A DNA stretch of 64,000 nucleotides from assembly GCA_963930645.1 (NCBI GenBank), contig OZ005648.1:193599304-193663303 (forward strand), read 5' to 3'. The position numbers and the translations under genes were made by a program. The notes below the pieces were generated by a model, which had not been told where the DNA came from, made no database searches, and worked only from the letters and a program-made list of their open reading frames with translations. The stretch is from Salticus scenicus (taxonomy: Eukaryota; Arthropoda; Arachnida; Araneae; Salticidae). Below are positions 44,985 through 55,720 of the stretch, in pieces (position 1 is the first letter of the stretch; the number at the start of each line of letters is the position of its first letter).

Positions 44985-45189
44985 TAACCCGGTTTAAAAA
45001 ACCCGGTTTTGTAGTAAATAAAATAATATTATTAAATAGTAGCACAATAAAGTTAAATAAATTGTTGGAATCTCTTTGCAATCATCAATGAAGATATCAT
45101 TGTAATACATTTTTTTTTTTTTCAATATCATCGCGAAATTTTTAGCCAAGCAAAATATAATATTATTCATAAATACCACTGCAAATCAT

Positions 45190-45535
45190 ATATTTTTAAG
45201 AAATAAAAGATATTTACTTTCCTTTCGTAAACTTAAAGTTAAACATAATGCTTTCAATGCGAAATTATCCCATTAAAACCTTACTTATGCATTAAAAATA
45301 CAGAACTAATTTAGATTATCTTGTTCAAATATGTGTGTAATTACCAATACATCGTTCATCAATCATTGAATCAAAGCCAAACTGAAATCAAACATTTTAT
45401 CAAGTTAATAATTTCAGTTTGTTTGACATTAACTAAAGAATTTTCTTCCACGATTTGCATTAACAGAAAGACATTAGATTTATTTCAGTTGAAACTTGGA
45501 TATAATTCAAAATATATGTTCTTTATTGTTTAAAA
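45190..45535 (+). repeat. Dispersed repeat, also present at 60690-61010
   Basis: Shares ATTTACTTTCCTTT, CATTGAATCAAAG, AACTGAAATCAAA, ATTTTATCAAGTTAATAATT, TTTGACATT(A/G)ACTAAA and AATTCAAAATATA(T/A)GTTC with the later copy in the same order. Both copies lie a few hundred bases after a Helentron-like 3' end, so they may belong to one larger duplicated block. Confidence 0.75.
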
Positions 45536-47205
45536 ATTTGTGGAAATAAATTTAATATTATGTCATAAATACATTTTAATAATGTAATCCATTATTAAAG
45601 TTATTCAAAATTGCATTGTTTGTTTTTTTAAAGAATTGTATCAGAGATGCTGACAAGGAAAGTATGAATCAGTAAAACTCCATTGAAAGCAAACCAAGCT
45701 TAAATCAAAGAGCACTGTCGAAAACTCAGGATAGACGGGAAAATTTGTGCAACAAACACCTATGAATCAAGATATGACGCTAGAAATTTAAGCTGTTTCT
45801 ATAAAAAAAAAAAAAAAAGAGAGAGAGAGACCCAAATTATAGCAAAAAAGCGTGGTGTAGTTGTAGCGTGTTTGACTCGCGTTTAAGAAGTGGTGAGATA
45901 GAGTACTATCAAGGGCGTTTTCTTTTTTAATTCAAACGACTTTCTTTTCCGTTTTTAATTAAATTAGATTATTAATTAAAGATAAGAATTTGAATGTGTA
46001 TTATAAAATTTGTATTTTTACAGAAAATATTGTGTATTATATTTTAAAAAATAAATAAATAAATAGAGACGACATTTTGAATTTCTTTTTAACATTTTTA
46101 TGATTTTCTTAATTAAAAGAAATGAACAATTTAAGGATAAATACTTTAATATTGCATTTAGAGATAGTTTCCTTAAAATTTGTGCTGGTGTTTTACATAA
46201 GTTTTTAATTACTATTTTTTATCGTTGTTACTAATAGCAAGTGTTGATGGTCTGAATATTTTATGTGTATTTATTCATGCAACATTTTGCATGAAAAATC
46301 CTGAATGAACAACAGATTTTGCTAAATCGTTTGACGTCACTTTCAACTTTATTTCAAATATTTCATTAAACAACTGTTAAATTTGGTGGTATTGGAGGAA
46401 CTGACAATAAAATTGAGCATAAGGACAAATTTTCTGAAAATAATTTTATTAACATATAATAGTTTACATCTCAAAAATTTTTAAATTGGGGCAAATATGA
46501 ATTTTAAACATCGAGTAACCTCGACAAAAAGTCAAATATTTATCAAAATGTTCGTGAGGAACCATATTTGACGGGAACAATTGCAATGCAATTACTTGCG
46601 ATGCATTTTCTTATATTTCTTGTTCTCATTCTAAAAAATGCTCACGCTTTTATTAGTTTTCTACATTTAATCATAGTCATTATAAATAGTCATTATAAAT
46701 TTATAGCTTTAAACATGATTTTATTATACTTATATATGTATATATATTCGCATATATACATTTTAATTCCTGATTCACACTTTATTAATTGGTATACTAA
46801 GAATAAAGACCTTCTTAGTATAATAAATATTTTACCTAAATTCATAATTTAATTTAATTTAATAAAATATATAAAAAGAAAAAAAAATTAAAAAAATGAA
46901 AATAGAAAATGTCCTTACCCGACTCGATCTTGTAAGCAACACTTAGGAACTGTGTTACACCGATCGAACCGATCGAACCCTAACCCTATAGGTAGATAAA
47001 ATCTATAAAGATATACACTCTTGCCAATTTATATCGTGAAACGTTACTTCAGAACAGAGGAGTTGGTGTTTGAAGTTGGAACTGTTTCTTTTGCAAAAAT
47101 GTGACGTCATTCAATTTATCTATTTGACTTTTCCTTTCTTTCTCCCCCCCCCTCCCCCACCAAACACATGCTATTGATTTATTTATTTAAATTGTATTTC
47201 AGATT
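45536..47205. other. AT-rich DNA with a faint tRNA-like relic
   Basis: At about 45850-45915, GTGGTGTAGTTGTAGCGTG with GACTCGCGTTTAAGAAGTGG recalls the A-box half and anticodon arm of tRNA-derived SINEs, but the B box is degraded. The remainder is AT-rich with a few ATAA tracts. The 94-codon frame at 46568-46852 shows no recognisable domain. Confidence 0.35.
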
Positions 47206-47209
47206 GCTT

Positions 47210-47340
47210 GCAATAAAGAATGTCAACAGCATTCTTTATTAGACGTATAGCAAGAATGCTGTTGCTATACGTACAAACATATATACGTTTACACAAGAAT
47301 GTAAACAGCATTCTTGTATTAGACGTATTATATGTTTGTA
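47210..47340. repeat. Cluster of interlocking hairpins
   Basis: AATAAAGAATG / CATTCTTTATT, ACGTATAGCA / TGCTATACGT, ACAAGAATG / CATTCTTGT and ACAAACATATA / TATATGTTTGT are four inverted pairs in 130 bp. The AACAGCATTCTT word is repeated. Probably a small element that has rearranged on itself. Confidence 0.75.
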
Positions 47341-47515
47341 AAATTCTACCGAAATAGAAGTGAAAATATCCAGTAACGTATTATTAACAGCTTGATACGC
47401 TCCATGTTACCATATCTATATTAATAAAGAGAAGTATTTGTCTGTGTATCTGTCTGTGTGTCTGTCTGCGCTTTGGTGCTCACATTCCTAATTGCAGAGC
47501 TACAAAACTTGACAG

Positions 47516-47523
47516 ATGGATAT
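47516..47523 (+). other. Left 8 bp target duplication of the hAT element
   Basis: ATGGATAT, repeated exactly at 48235-48242. Confidence 0.95.
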
Positions 47524-48234
47524 TAGAGGTGAGTTCGGGCTCTATTTTGGCAATCCGAGCCCGCCCGAGCCCGAAAACTTTTGCGTGATCAGAGCCCGAG
47601 CCCGCCCGAGCCCGCCCGAGCCCGATATTGAAAGTGGTACGCTATGCAACGCACACACAATAGTAAAATTAAATACCGTTTTCATTTTCAAATTAATTTT
47701 CTTGTTATCAATCTTCAATCTAAATAACTATAAATGTTATTATAACAATTTATAATGTCTGTGTCTCTGTATACATGTATATATTTATATTATAGATATT
47801 TATAGTGCAGCCCATTGTTTATAACGCGCCTATCGGGGGGGGGGGAAATTATCCGAATGAGTGATATCATGAGGCCCGATATAACGAAGGAGGAAGGATT
47901 ACTGCATTACACTATGACATAATATGCATCCCGTTGAAAAAAGAGTTCTATTTAGAAAAATGAAAGTCAAAGCTACTAAGGTTTGCAAGATTATTTTGTG
48001 ATTTATAACCTATCATGACTATTATGACATTACTAAAGGTGCTCTCAAAATGAATAATTTTTTTTTTTTTTTTTTAAATTTTCCAGTTAGTGAAGAATAA
48101 AATAAACGGAACTTTTAGCTTGAATCCGAGCCCGCCCGGAGCCCGAAGACTTGCGTAAGATTTGAGCCCGATCGGGCTCGGGCCCGTTCTCGGGCTCGAA
48201 CTTACGGGCTCGGGCTGAGCCCGTCTCATCTCTA
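47524..48234. mobile_element. hAT-type non-autonomous transposon, 711 bp
   Basis: Flanked by a perfect 8 bp duplication ATGGATAT, the diagnostic length for hAT transposition. Ends TAGAGGTGAGTTCGGGCTC and, inverted, TAGAGATGAGACGGGCTC. Both subterminal regions are crowded with GAGCCCG/CCCGAGC heptamers (left 47555-47630, right 48126-48225), the pattern of iterated hAT transposase-binding sites. No transposase is encoded: the two open frames rich in Pro-Glu-Pro are products of the heptamer. It inserted into the Helentron-like repeat and is therefore younger than it. Confidence 0.93.
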
Positions 48235-48660
48235 ATGGATATCTGGGACCCTATAGTTGTGCACCTCATCAAAAAAATTTCTAATTTCTAATTTGAATCT
48301 TTTTAATTATTAATTATTAATTATTTATTTTAAATATTGGCTGCTATATTTCAATTTTCTACAATTTATTCTTTCATTTTAATCGTCTGTGTATCTTAGC
48401 AACAGCTATTACGCTATTTATTATTTATTTATTTAATTTCTTCATTTAAAGGCAAAATCTTATTACTTTTTTTCTTTTTTCATTTATAAAATTTATTGAA
48501 AATCAAATAGTAAGGCAGTAGAAAAAATTAAGTATATTAACAGTTATGTTTATTTATAATTTGGTAATTATTAAATCAGTTTCAAGAATGTGACTTCATG
48601 TTTTACATTTCTTTGTAAATATTCCCAATGATTTAGAGTTAAGCATTTAAATTTCTGCCA

Positions 48661-48661
48661 C

Positions 48662-48695
<34 letters not shown>

Positions 48696-48713
48696 GAAGA
48701 AGAAGAAGAAGAA
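48661..48713. repeat. C, T and (AAG)n tract
   Basis: About 10 C, then more than 20 T, then six AAG repeats. Confidence 0.95.
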
Positions 48714-48984
48714 AATTAAGAAGACTGGATGTATATAGCGCACATAACTTTTTTTACGATAATATTTTTATTTGATTACTAAAAAGTTTTAATTTATAAA
48801 TAACACTTATTGCTTGTACCTGTATTGTTCTCGTCAATATTTGTTTCATTTTATTTTTCTAGTTCTATTTTGGGTTTTCTTGAAAGAGTATTAAAATAAT
48901 GATAAAAATAAAAATAAAAAATAAAAATACTTTCTCTGAATATTAATTACTTTTCATAAAAAATTGCAGAATAATCTGGAGATC

Positions 48985-49145
48985 ACTGAAGCGGGAGAGC
49001 CATCCCTTTGGTGGAGGATCAAAATTGTGATGGCATGTCTCCGGACCGCCTCTAGGGGTGAATCCCAAACCATCTCCTTTCGCCCATTGCGCAGCACTAA
49101 TGCGACGTAAAACCCATCCAACTAACCAACGCATATGTAATGAAA
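48985..49145 (-). repeat. Dispersed repeat with GACATGCCATCACAATTTT, copy 1
   Basis: On the - strand: ACGTCGCATTAGTGCTGCGC, GGAGACATGCCATCACAATT, TTGATCCTCC. The same order appears at 50395-50540 and 51065-51350. I recall this repeat from orb-weaving spider assemblies; not searched. Confidence 0.7.
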
Positions 49146-50074
49146 TAATTTTACATTCAGTAACTATCCAACATAGAGCCATCCACTAGAGGAGATTATT
49201 ATTTAAAAAATTAATTTATAATGATAAAATACCTTATTTGTAATTAATCAAAAATATGTAATTACCTAGCGTTTTGTTTACAGTCACTATAAGGCATTAA
49301 ATAGTTTGATATTTGTGAGTGATACAAAAACATAACGAAATAGAATTTAATATCTTTTAATCCCTTTAAAATATCTATAAAATGAATCAATAAATGAATG
49401 TTTTTCTAAAAACATAGATGCATAAATGACAAAATAAAACCTTCATAACTAAAATTCGAAAATCTGAGTAAAATTATTAATTATCTTTTTTTCCATAAAA
49501 AAAAAAAAAAAAAACTGATTTTATTAAGGTTTTGCCATGTTTGTCTCAAAGTGATAGATAGCCAGAAATAACTAATTAACTCTTATTTAAAAAAAATATA
49601 TATATATATATAAATCATCTATTTTAAAGAGGAAATAGCCGTTAGAGAATAAATATTTTTATAAAATAAGATAAGAATGTAACTTCATTAAAAATGCATC
49701 TTTTCTAAACTAAGAAAATATATTACATATTTTTTTTTTTTTTTTTTTTTGGGGGGGGGGGGAATTCAACAATATAGTGCATTATGTTCAGAATTTTTTA
49801 ATTAATTCAATAAAAGATGAGATTTTTTTTCTTTACTTCTTTTTTATTCTAAAATTATGCTTGACTGATAACGTTTATCTTGATTTCAAGAATATTTTGT
49901 ATAAGGTTATTTTCATCAAAATGTAAGCTTTCTATTACAATTTTTTGATTGAGTAATTTGTTCTAAAAGAAAAATTCCATTAAAAAAAAAAAAAAAAAAA
50001 AAAGATTCTATATATTTATTATATATTTATTTCCACAATCTTTAATTATAATTAAATTATATTGCTTTGGAAAT
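49146..50074. other. AT-rich DNA with homopolymers
   Basis: A19 near 49497-49514, (TA)n near 49593-49611, T22 followed by G12 at 49731-49762, A21 at 49983-50003. No gene. Confidence 0.5.
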
Positions 50075-50369
50075 ATCTATATATATTAAAAAAAAGTCAC
50101 TGTCACTGGCGTCAAATTTTTTTGTCTGCGACAGCATCTTCTAGCGGAGGGCAGGGTCCTTCGCGTCATGAGAGGTATGAACGGCTTCCGAATACTCCAA
50201 GAAAGACATTTCAGCTGCTTAGAAATTTCAATCATTTTAATTAAAGAAGTTATTAACTAAAAACGACAAGTTTATGAAGTTATTCTATTTGCCATTTTGA
50301 AAAAAGTTTCTCCCAGTGACGTTGCTCTTCTGTCATGAAATCATTTTACACGGAAAAATTAAAATATGA

Positions 50370-50940
50370 TCCATGGCTGTACGTAGATAGGTAGGTACGC
50401 TCGATTTAACGTCGCACCAGTACTGCGCTATGGGTAATTGGCGATGGTCTGGGACATCCCCCCTACAGATGTTCCGGTCACATGCCATCACAATTTTAAT
50501 CCTTCCCGGAAGGGAACCCTTCTCCCCCCCCCACCCGCTTTGGTGATCCCCAGAGGTACAGTCGGTAACAAAAGTGTCCGAACACTAGCAAAAATTCCTA
50601 TGTAAAAAATGTACACTTCATACGGTTTTGTTAAGTAAATCCTTGTCGAATCCTGTCCTTCGTCAGTCTAAGAACATGATTCGATAAGGATTTACTTAAC
50701 AAAACCGTATGAAGTGTGCTTTTTTTACACAGGAATTTTTGCTAGTGTTCGGACACTTTTGTTACCGACTGTATAGTGTGGGTGGGAACATGGAGGACTT
50801 TGCGGTCACGACAGATTTTATGTGTACCTGCCACAATTAGTGTACACGACGGTCTTTGGCCGGCTCAAGTATCGAATCGGCAATCTTCCAATAACGTGCT
50901 GGGCGCTTTACAGACTAGGGTACACGGCCCGAAACCATGG
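50370..50940 (+). repeat. Dispersed repeat with CATGCCATCACAATTTTAAT, copy 2, interrupted by a MITE
   Basis: AACGTCGCACCAGTACTGCG, ATTGGCGATGGTCTGGGACA and GATGTTCCGG precede the MITE at 50559-50771. The rest (GGGAACATGGAGGA, GTACACGACGGTCTTTGGCC, GGCAATCTTCCAATAACG) follows it. Aligns with 51005-51535. Confidence 0.8.
50559..50771. mobile_element. Palindromic Tc1/mariner-type MITE, 213 bp
   Basis: Flanked by TA on both sides (50557-50558, 50772-50773). Ends CAGTCGGTAACAAAAGTGTC and its exact inverse. The inverted repeats cover about 90 bp per side (including TTCATACGGTTTTGTTAAGT), so almost the whole element is a hairpin with a short unique loop around 50655-50680. Confidence 0.93.
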
Positions 50941-51004
50941 ATGTAAAAAATAAAAAATAAATATCAACTTTTTTTCTCTACTTTTAAAAAATTAATTTCC
51001 TTAC

Positions 51005-51535
51005 ACGGGAAAATTAAAATATGATCCTTGGTTGTAGATAGGCAGAAATTAGGTAGGTTGTGTTTGACGTCGCATCTTTACAGGGGTGTTTGCGTTCCGG
51101 ATTTTTTATTTTATTTACCACCAGTAATTGCGAATTGTATTTTTGGCTATACTTAACTACTAAATATTGGTAGAAAACTGCTAAAGATATTACTATTAAA
51201 AAATTACTGGTGGGAAATAAAATAAAAAATCCGGAACGCAAACACCCCTGCCGTTATTGTGCTACGGATAATTGGCGACGGACTGGGGCGAACCCCTACG
51301 GATGTTCCGGAGACATGCCATCACAATTTTGGTCCTACACAAAGGGGATGATCCCCCGCTTCTGTGGCCCGTCCAGAGGTATAATTTTAATGGGAACATG
51401 GAGGTATTGTGGCCACGATATATTTTACGTGCACCAGCCACCATTATTGTACACGACGGTCTTTGGCCGGCTCGAGAACCGAAGCCGCAATCTTCCAATT
51501 ACGAAGGGGTACCGCGGTCCGGATCTAAGGTTGTA
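51005..51535 (+). repeat. Dispersed repeat with CATGCCATCACAATTTTGGT, copy 3, interrupted by a MITE
   Basis: GACGTCGCATC, then the MITE, then ATTGGCGACGGACTGGGGCG, GATGTTCCGGAGACATGCCA, GGGAACATGGAGGTATTGTG, GTACACGACGGTCTTTGGCC. The overlapping open frames on both strands come from its relatively high GC content. Confidence 0.8.
51081..51250. mobile_element. Palindromic MITE with CAGGGGTG ends, 170 bp
   Basis: The ends CAGGGGTGTTTGCGTTCCGG and its exact inverse continue for about 50 bp of near-perfect inverted repeat (to CCAGTAATT). CAGGGGTG is a hAT-like terminus, but the adjoining octamers (CATCTTTA, CCGTTATT) do not match, so the target duplication is decayed or the class is different. 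Confidence 0.85.
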
Positions 51536-51843
51536 AAAAGTAAATAAAACGGTTCATATACTAAAACTGTAATGCAAAATGGTCTGATATTATGAATTTC
51601 TTTCTATTAAAAATATATATAAATATTATATATTTCAATTTGACATTGAATATGAGGATTTCCATAATAATTTTCTGCTTTTGTCTTGTAATATGCACTA
51701 TTAATATTCCTTTTCAGTGAAAGAAAACAGCGAATAGGCGGGCAGAGCTCTGCGCGTGTTAATAAGTAAAGTGAGTCGAGGGGGAGGCGAAACCTCCCTC
51801 GGTGGTTGGTAAGCGGATCGAGCAGGGAGCAGAGCCCCCTAGT

Positions 51844-52187
51844 ATAATATATAAAAACTATATTAAATTAAATATACAATCTGGTAAATTCTACCTGTAA
51901 GAATAACTCAAGGATTTTGTTGAAGTGAAAGATTTTTAAACTAGTATGTTATTATTGTATAGAATATAATTTAATTCTAAAACACAATCACTAAGTTTTA
52001 TGCATTTTCCGTGGGTTATTAAGCACATTTTAAAAAATATTGTACATCAGCGATCTTTATGGACATATCTACGATAATTTAATAAAAGCATTTTCTTTTC
52101 ATGGTTTTGTTCCTGTTAAAATACGATTTAAAACTTGTTTCAAATTGTCACACACGATTCAACTATTCATTTTAAAGATGTAAAAAA

Positions 52188-52223
<36 letters not shown>

Positions 52224-54087
52224 GCTAATGCTTAAAATTTATATCCCGAAAGCAGTATTTTCATTTAAAGGATGAAAGTGAATGTCTTACCTAACCAAAA
52301 ATGTAACCTGGTTCATCATTGTCATTATATAAATAAATAAATAAATAAATTTTACATCGGTAAGTTAAAAATATTGCCTATTGAACGAAATTTTATACAT
52401 GTTGCAATATTAAAAACTATAGGAAAAAAAAATAAATAAATAAATAAACAGCAGAACCTGTTGTGCGATATGCTCAAACATTGATAGTCATTAATTTATA
52501 TCAAGTGGATTGTATTTCATGCATTTTTAAGCATTATTTATTTATACAGAGCTACCACAAGATCTCTGTTATAACATATTTCAGAAAATGGGCAGAATAT
52601 AAACAAAACCTCATGAATTATATAAAATCGTCCGAAACTGGAAATCGAACATATGTACAAATCCACTACTTCCTTCATTTAATACAAAAGAAAATGTGGT
52701 ATAGTCTTAGGCAGTCGGCTGATTGTCTACATGTAAGTTCTAGGCATGTGTGGAATCTGTGGAGGTTCTTTTAGAGGGGGCGTAGCAGTATTTTTATGAG
52801 TTCTGGAAAGAAAACCATAGAAAATATGAAGGTGTAGGCCGACGAATGCGACACAAATTTGCACTAGAGAGAAAGCGAAACCTCTCAGACACTGGTGGGA
52901 CTAATATAGCTGCCAACTTTTTAATTTATTCCCACGGGTCATAATCTCTGCCTTTTTTTTTTTTTTTTTTCAGGACCATCTCAGTGATGCGAAACTTTCG
53001 CCTTTATTGCTACCATTATTTTTATACAAGAATCTGTATTTAATTGAATTAGAACTCCATTCCTATAAAAATGCTATAAAGATTTCTAGATGAAATTAGT
53101 TGCGGCAAAAAAAGTCAGGAATTTCTTATTCATGAGAATGCCCAAGAAAATGGGCGGGGAGTACGAGCTCTGTGTTTCGTATCATTGCTAGTACCCGCCT
53201 CTTTTTCATACCAGTATTTTTTTCCAATTTGTAATTACGTTTAATAATAAAAAAATACTCTGACAAAAAAAAAAAAAAAATGGTGTTAACAAAAGGCGTT
53301 ACTAACAATGCTATGGAATAAATTAAAGTGCGGCCATCTCTGAACAACATGAATATAAAAATGTAAAAAAATAAAATAAAATAAATAAATAACACAAACT
53401 TTGTAGAAATAAACAACTAATGTTTATATATTTTCACATTTGTTAATCATATACATATATAAAAAAATATCACAATGTTCTTAAAACATTAAGATAAATA
53501 TGAATTAAAAACGCATAATTTAATATTCCACCATAAGTCCATAGAAAAAGTATACATATATGATTTATTAACTACAAAATTTTAAAAAGAGTCTATTAAT
53601 TAAAGTTTTTAGTTTATCAAAATTTATTAGATTTAAACTTTTTTGGACTGTAAAAATTAATAGACAATCCCAAAAAGGAAAAACTTCTAAATATAGTAAG
53701 AAAAAAATTTGCAAACTCAAAATATTATTTTAGTAGGTGTAATTGATTTAAAACAGCATATTTAAAACAGCATTTTGTAATTCAAAATACATAATAGTAA
53801 ATAATTTTCTCTGTTACTTTTTAAATAAGATATTTTTAAATATTTGTGATCATCTATTATCCATAAAAATATTGTTAGTAAACTAAATTTCGCCCAAAAT
53901 ACACACACAACATAAGAACTTTACATAAAAATTTCATTCACTTACTTAAAATTAAAAAATACAGATTGTTCTGCTATTTATATAAAGTTCTCGCCACACT
54001 CTCTTCTCTTTCTTCAACACAGATTTAATGTACATATTTATTAGAAGAAAAAACATCACATATATACGTTCAAGTTTTATTTATTTA
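51844..54087. other. AT-rich intergenic DNA
   Basis: T29 at 52190-52219, ATAA tracts near 52330 and 52430, T20 near 52951-52970. The 103-codon frame at 52463-52774 has no recognisable motif. No gene seen. Confidence 0.5.
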
Positions 54088-54460
54088 CTAGCAGGCAACG
54101 CCCGATTCTCTGGTCACTATTTTTAAATGAATCAATATAATTAATGAATTCTGAAAATAGCATTAATTTTTATCATGTGAAAAAAGAGAAAAAAAAATTT
54201 CTGATCGGGAAAAATTTCGCAACGGATCCCCACTGTCTTCTACAGCGCAGGCCATGGTGCGCAGTTTGCATGCATTCATATTCGACAATTTTAATTAATC
54301 ACTATAAAATTTTGATCGGGAAAAATGTCCCACCAGGTCCCCACTGCCTTCGACAGCGCAGGCCATTGTGTACTGCGAGTGCATTTATATTCGACACTCT
54401 TAATGAATCACTATATTATCATAAGGGAAAAACATAAATATAAAATACAAAAAAATATTC
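54088..54460 (-). mobile_element. Helentron-like 3' end with two tandem 130 bp units
   Basis: On the - strand it ends GGGCGTTGCCTGCTAG at 54088-54103. Just inside are two units about 130 bp apart, each with ATCGGGAAAAAT, (C/A)CCACTG(C/T)CTTC(G/T)ACAGCGC, AGGCCAT and ATTCGACA(A/C)T on the + strand. The GCAGTGGGGACC-like core (inverse) equals the head of the 28 kb satellite unit. Confidence 0.6.
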
Positions 54461-55470
54461 TTCTCTCATCGGTGAAATAATCGGTCCGGGCCTCCACTCA
54501 CTCCAGCAGCGTAAACACGCGCGCACGGTGTGCTTGCTCCTTTGCCCACCGTTCCCGTCCCTCCTAATTATTTTACACTTTTAAAAATATCCGCAATCAT
54601 TTTCTCGGTCTTTTAAACCTAATAGTACGAATTTCCAACGTTCTATCTGAATTTCTTTATTTTTGCCCCTGCGTCCGCCCCTCGTAATAATTCTACACTT
54701 TTGAAAATATCCGCAATTGATTTATCGGGGCTTTAAAACCTAATAATACTAATTTTCAACGCTCTAACTCTTATTTCTATATTTTTGCCCCTTCTTCCCT
54801 CCTCCTTTCCTTCAATTCTATTAATTTTACGAATTCGAAAATATCCACAATCGATTTGTAGGTAGCAAAAACCTTTATGTACCAATTTTGAAGGATATAA
54901 CTCTATTTTTAAATTTTTACCCCTCCACCCCCCCCTTCCAGCCCCTTCTAATAACTTTACAAATTAGAAAATATCCGCAATCGATTTATCGGGCCTTAAA
55001 ACCCAATAACACTAATTTTCATCGCTCTAACTCTTATTTTTATATTTTTGCCCATTCGCCTCTCCCCCTTCCCTTCTATCCTAATAATTTTACAAATTCG
55101 AAAACATCCACAATCGATTTGTAGGTAGCAAAAATCTCTATGTACCAATTTTGAACGATCTAACTCTATTTTTATTTTTTTACCCCTCCGCCTCCCCCTT
55201 CCCGCCCCCCTAAAAACTTTACAAATTCAAAAATATCCTCATTCGACTTGTGGGACTCTAAAACTTATCTGTACCAATTTTGAACTGTCTAACTGTATTT
55301 CTATTTCTTACTTTATTTTATTTTATTAATTATTTCTTTCCCCATAGCCCCTCCCCTTCTCACCCTTCCCTTCTATCCTAATATTTTTTTACAAATTCGG
55401 AAATATACACAATCGATTTGTAGATATCAAAAACCTCCATGTACAAATTTTGAACAATCTAACTCTATTT

Positions 55471-55720
55471 AGAAATTTTTATTCATGAATTCATCAACGT
55501 ATTGAGTTCATGAACGTCATGAATTCATCTACTTATATCTTTGCCAACGTATATTATGTGAGAAATGCCTATAGCTGGTTATCGGCCAGGGTAGCTCAGT
55601 GGTAGAGCATCCGTGCGTTAAGCGGAGGGCCCGGGTTCGATTCCCGGATCTGGTATTTTTCGCATAGATGGTAATAAATAAAAATTATCAACCTGTACAC
55701 TCCAATTTGATTTAAATAAA
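55471..55720 (+). mobile_element. SINE-like insertion with a tRNA-derived part, about 250 bp
   Basis: The flanking array sequence TCTAACTCTATTT stands on both sides (55458-55470 and 55721-55733), a 13 bp target duplication. Inside are an AT-rich 5' segment with repeated ATGAATTCAT words, a tRNA-like body (55585-55655) and an AT-rich 3' tail ending AAATAAA. Because the array itself contains this word in every unit, the duplication could be partly coincidental. Confidence 0.55.
55585..55655 (+). tRNA. tRNA-like sequence, possible Asn (GTT) anticodon; likely SINE head
   Basis: 71 nt that fold into a cloverleaf: acceptor GCCAGGG/ATCTGGT (two G-U and one mismatch), D arm GCTC/GAGC, anticodon stem TCCGT/GCGGA, T arm CCGGG/CCCGG with loop TTCGATT. 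Box A TAGCTCAGTGG and box B GGTTCGATTCC are perfect pol III promoter elements. The anticodon loop GCGTTAA has C instead of the near-universal T33, and no CCA is encoded. A functional tRNA is therefore doubtful; a tRNA-derived SINE promoter within the 55471-55720 insertion is more likely. Confidence 0.65.

Larger units (their letters stand above)
47411..48600 (+). mobile_element. Helentron-like non-autonomous element, copy C, interrupted by a hAT element
   Basis: Starts TATTAATAAAGAGAAGTATT, then TCTGTCTGTGTGTCTGTCTG and GCAGAGCTACAAAACTTG, like 32202 onwards. After the hAT insertion (47524-48234) the homology resumes at CTGGGACCC and continues through ATCTTAGCAAC(A/T)GCTATTAC to about 48600. 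The 3' terminus is not identified. Confidence 0.65.
50075..51843 (+). mobile_element. Helentron-like element, about 1.77 kb, with nested inserts
   Basis: Starts near CTATATATATTAAAAAAAAG with CACTGTCACTGGCG soon after. Near the 3' end the hairpin GAGGGGGAGG-cgaaa-CCTCCCTC (about 51779-51801) precedes GGGAGCAGAGCCCCCTAGTA (51826-51845), matching the hairpin-plus-CTAG layout of Helentron termini. No Rep/helicase coding. The two MITEs and two copies of the 50.4 kb repeat lie inside; whether all belong to one element is inferred. Confidence 0.5.

Noticed and set aside
45850..45915. Possible tRNA gene
   Set aside because: An A-box-like half is present, but the T arm and B box are degraded; at most an old SINE fragment.
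46568..46852. 94-codon hydrophobic frame resembling a membrane protein
   Set aside because: Hydrophobicity follows from T-rich codons; no start context, family motif or conserved neighbour.
46970..46992. Telomere-like CCCTAACCCTA
   Set aside because: Only about two repeats, and arthropods mostly use TTAGG; chance match.
47516..48272. Pro/Glu/Arg-rich open frames on both strands
   Set aside because: They translate the GAGCCCG heptamer arrays of the hAT element ends.
52463..52774. 103-codon frame with ordinary composition
   Set aside because: No recognisable motif, no splice context and AT-rich neighbours; not enough to call a gene.
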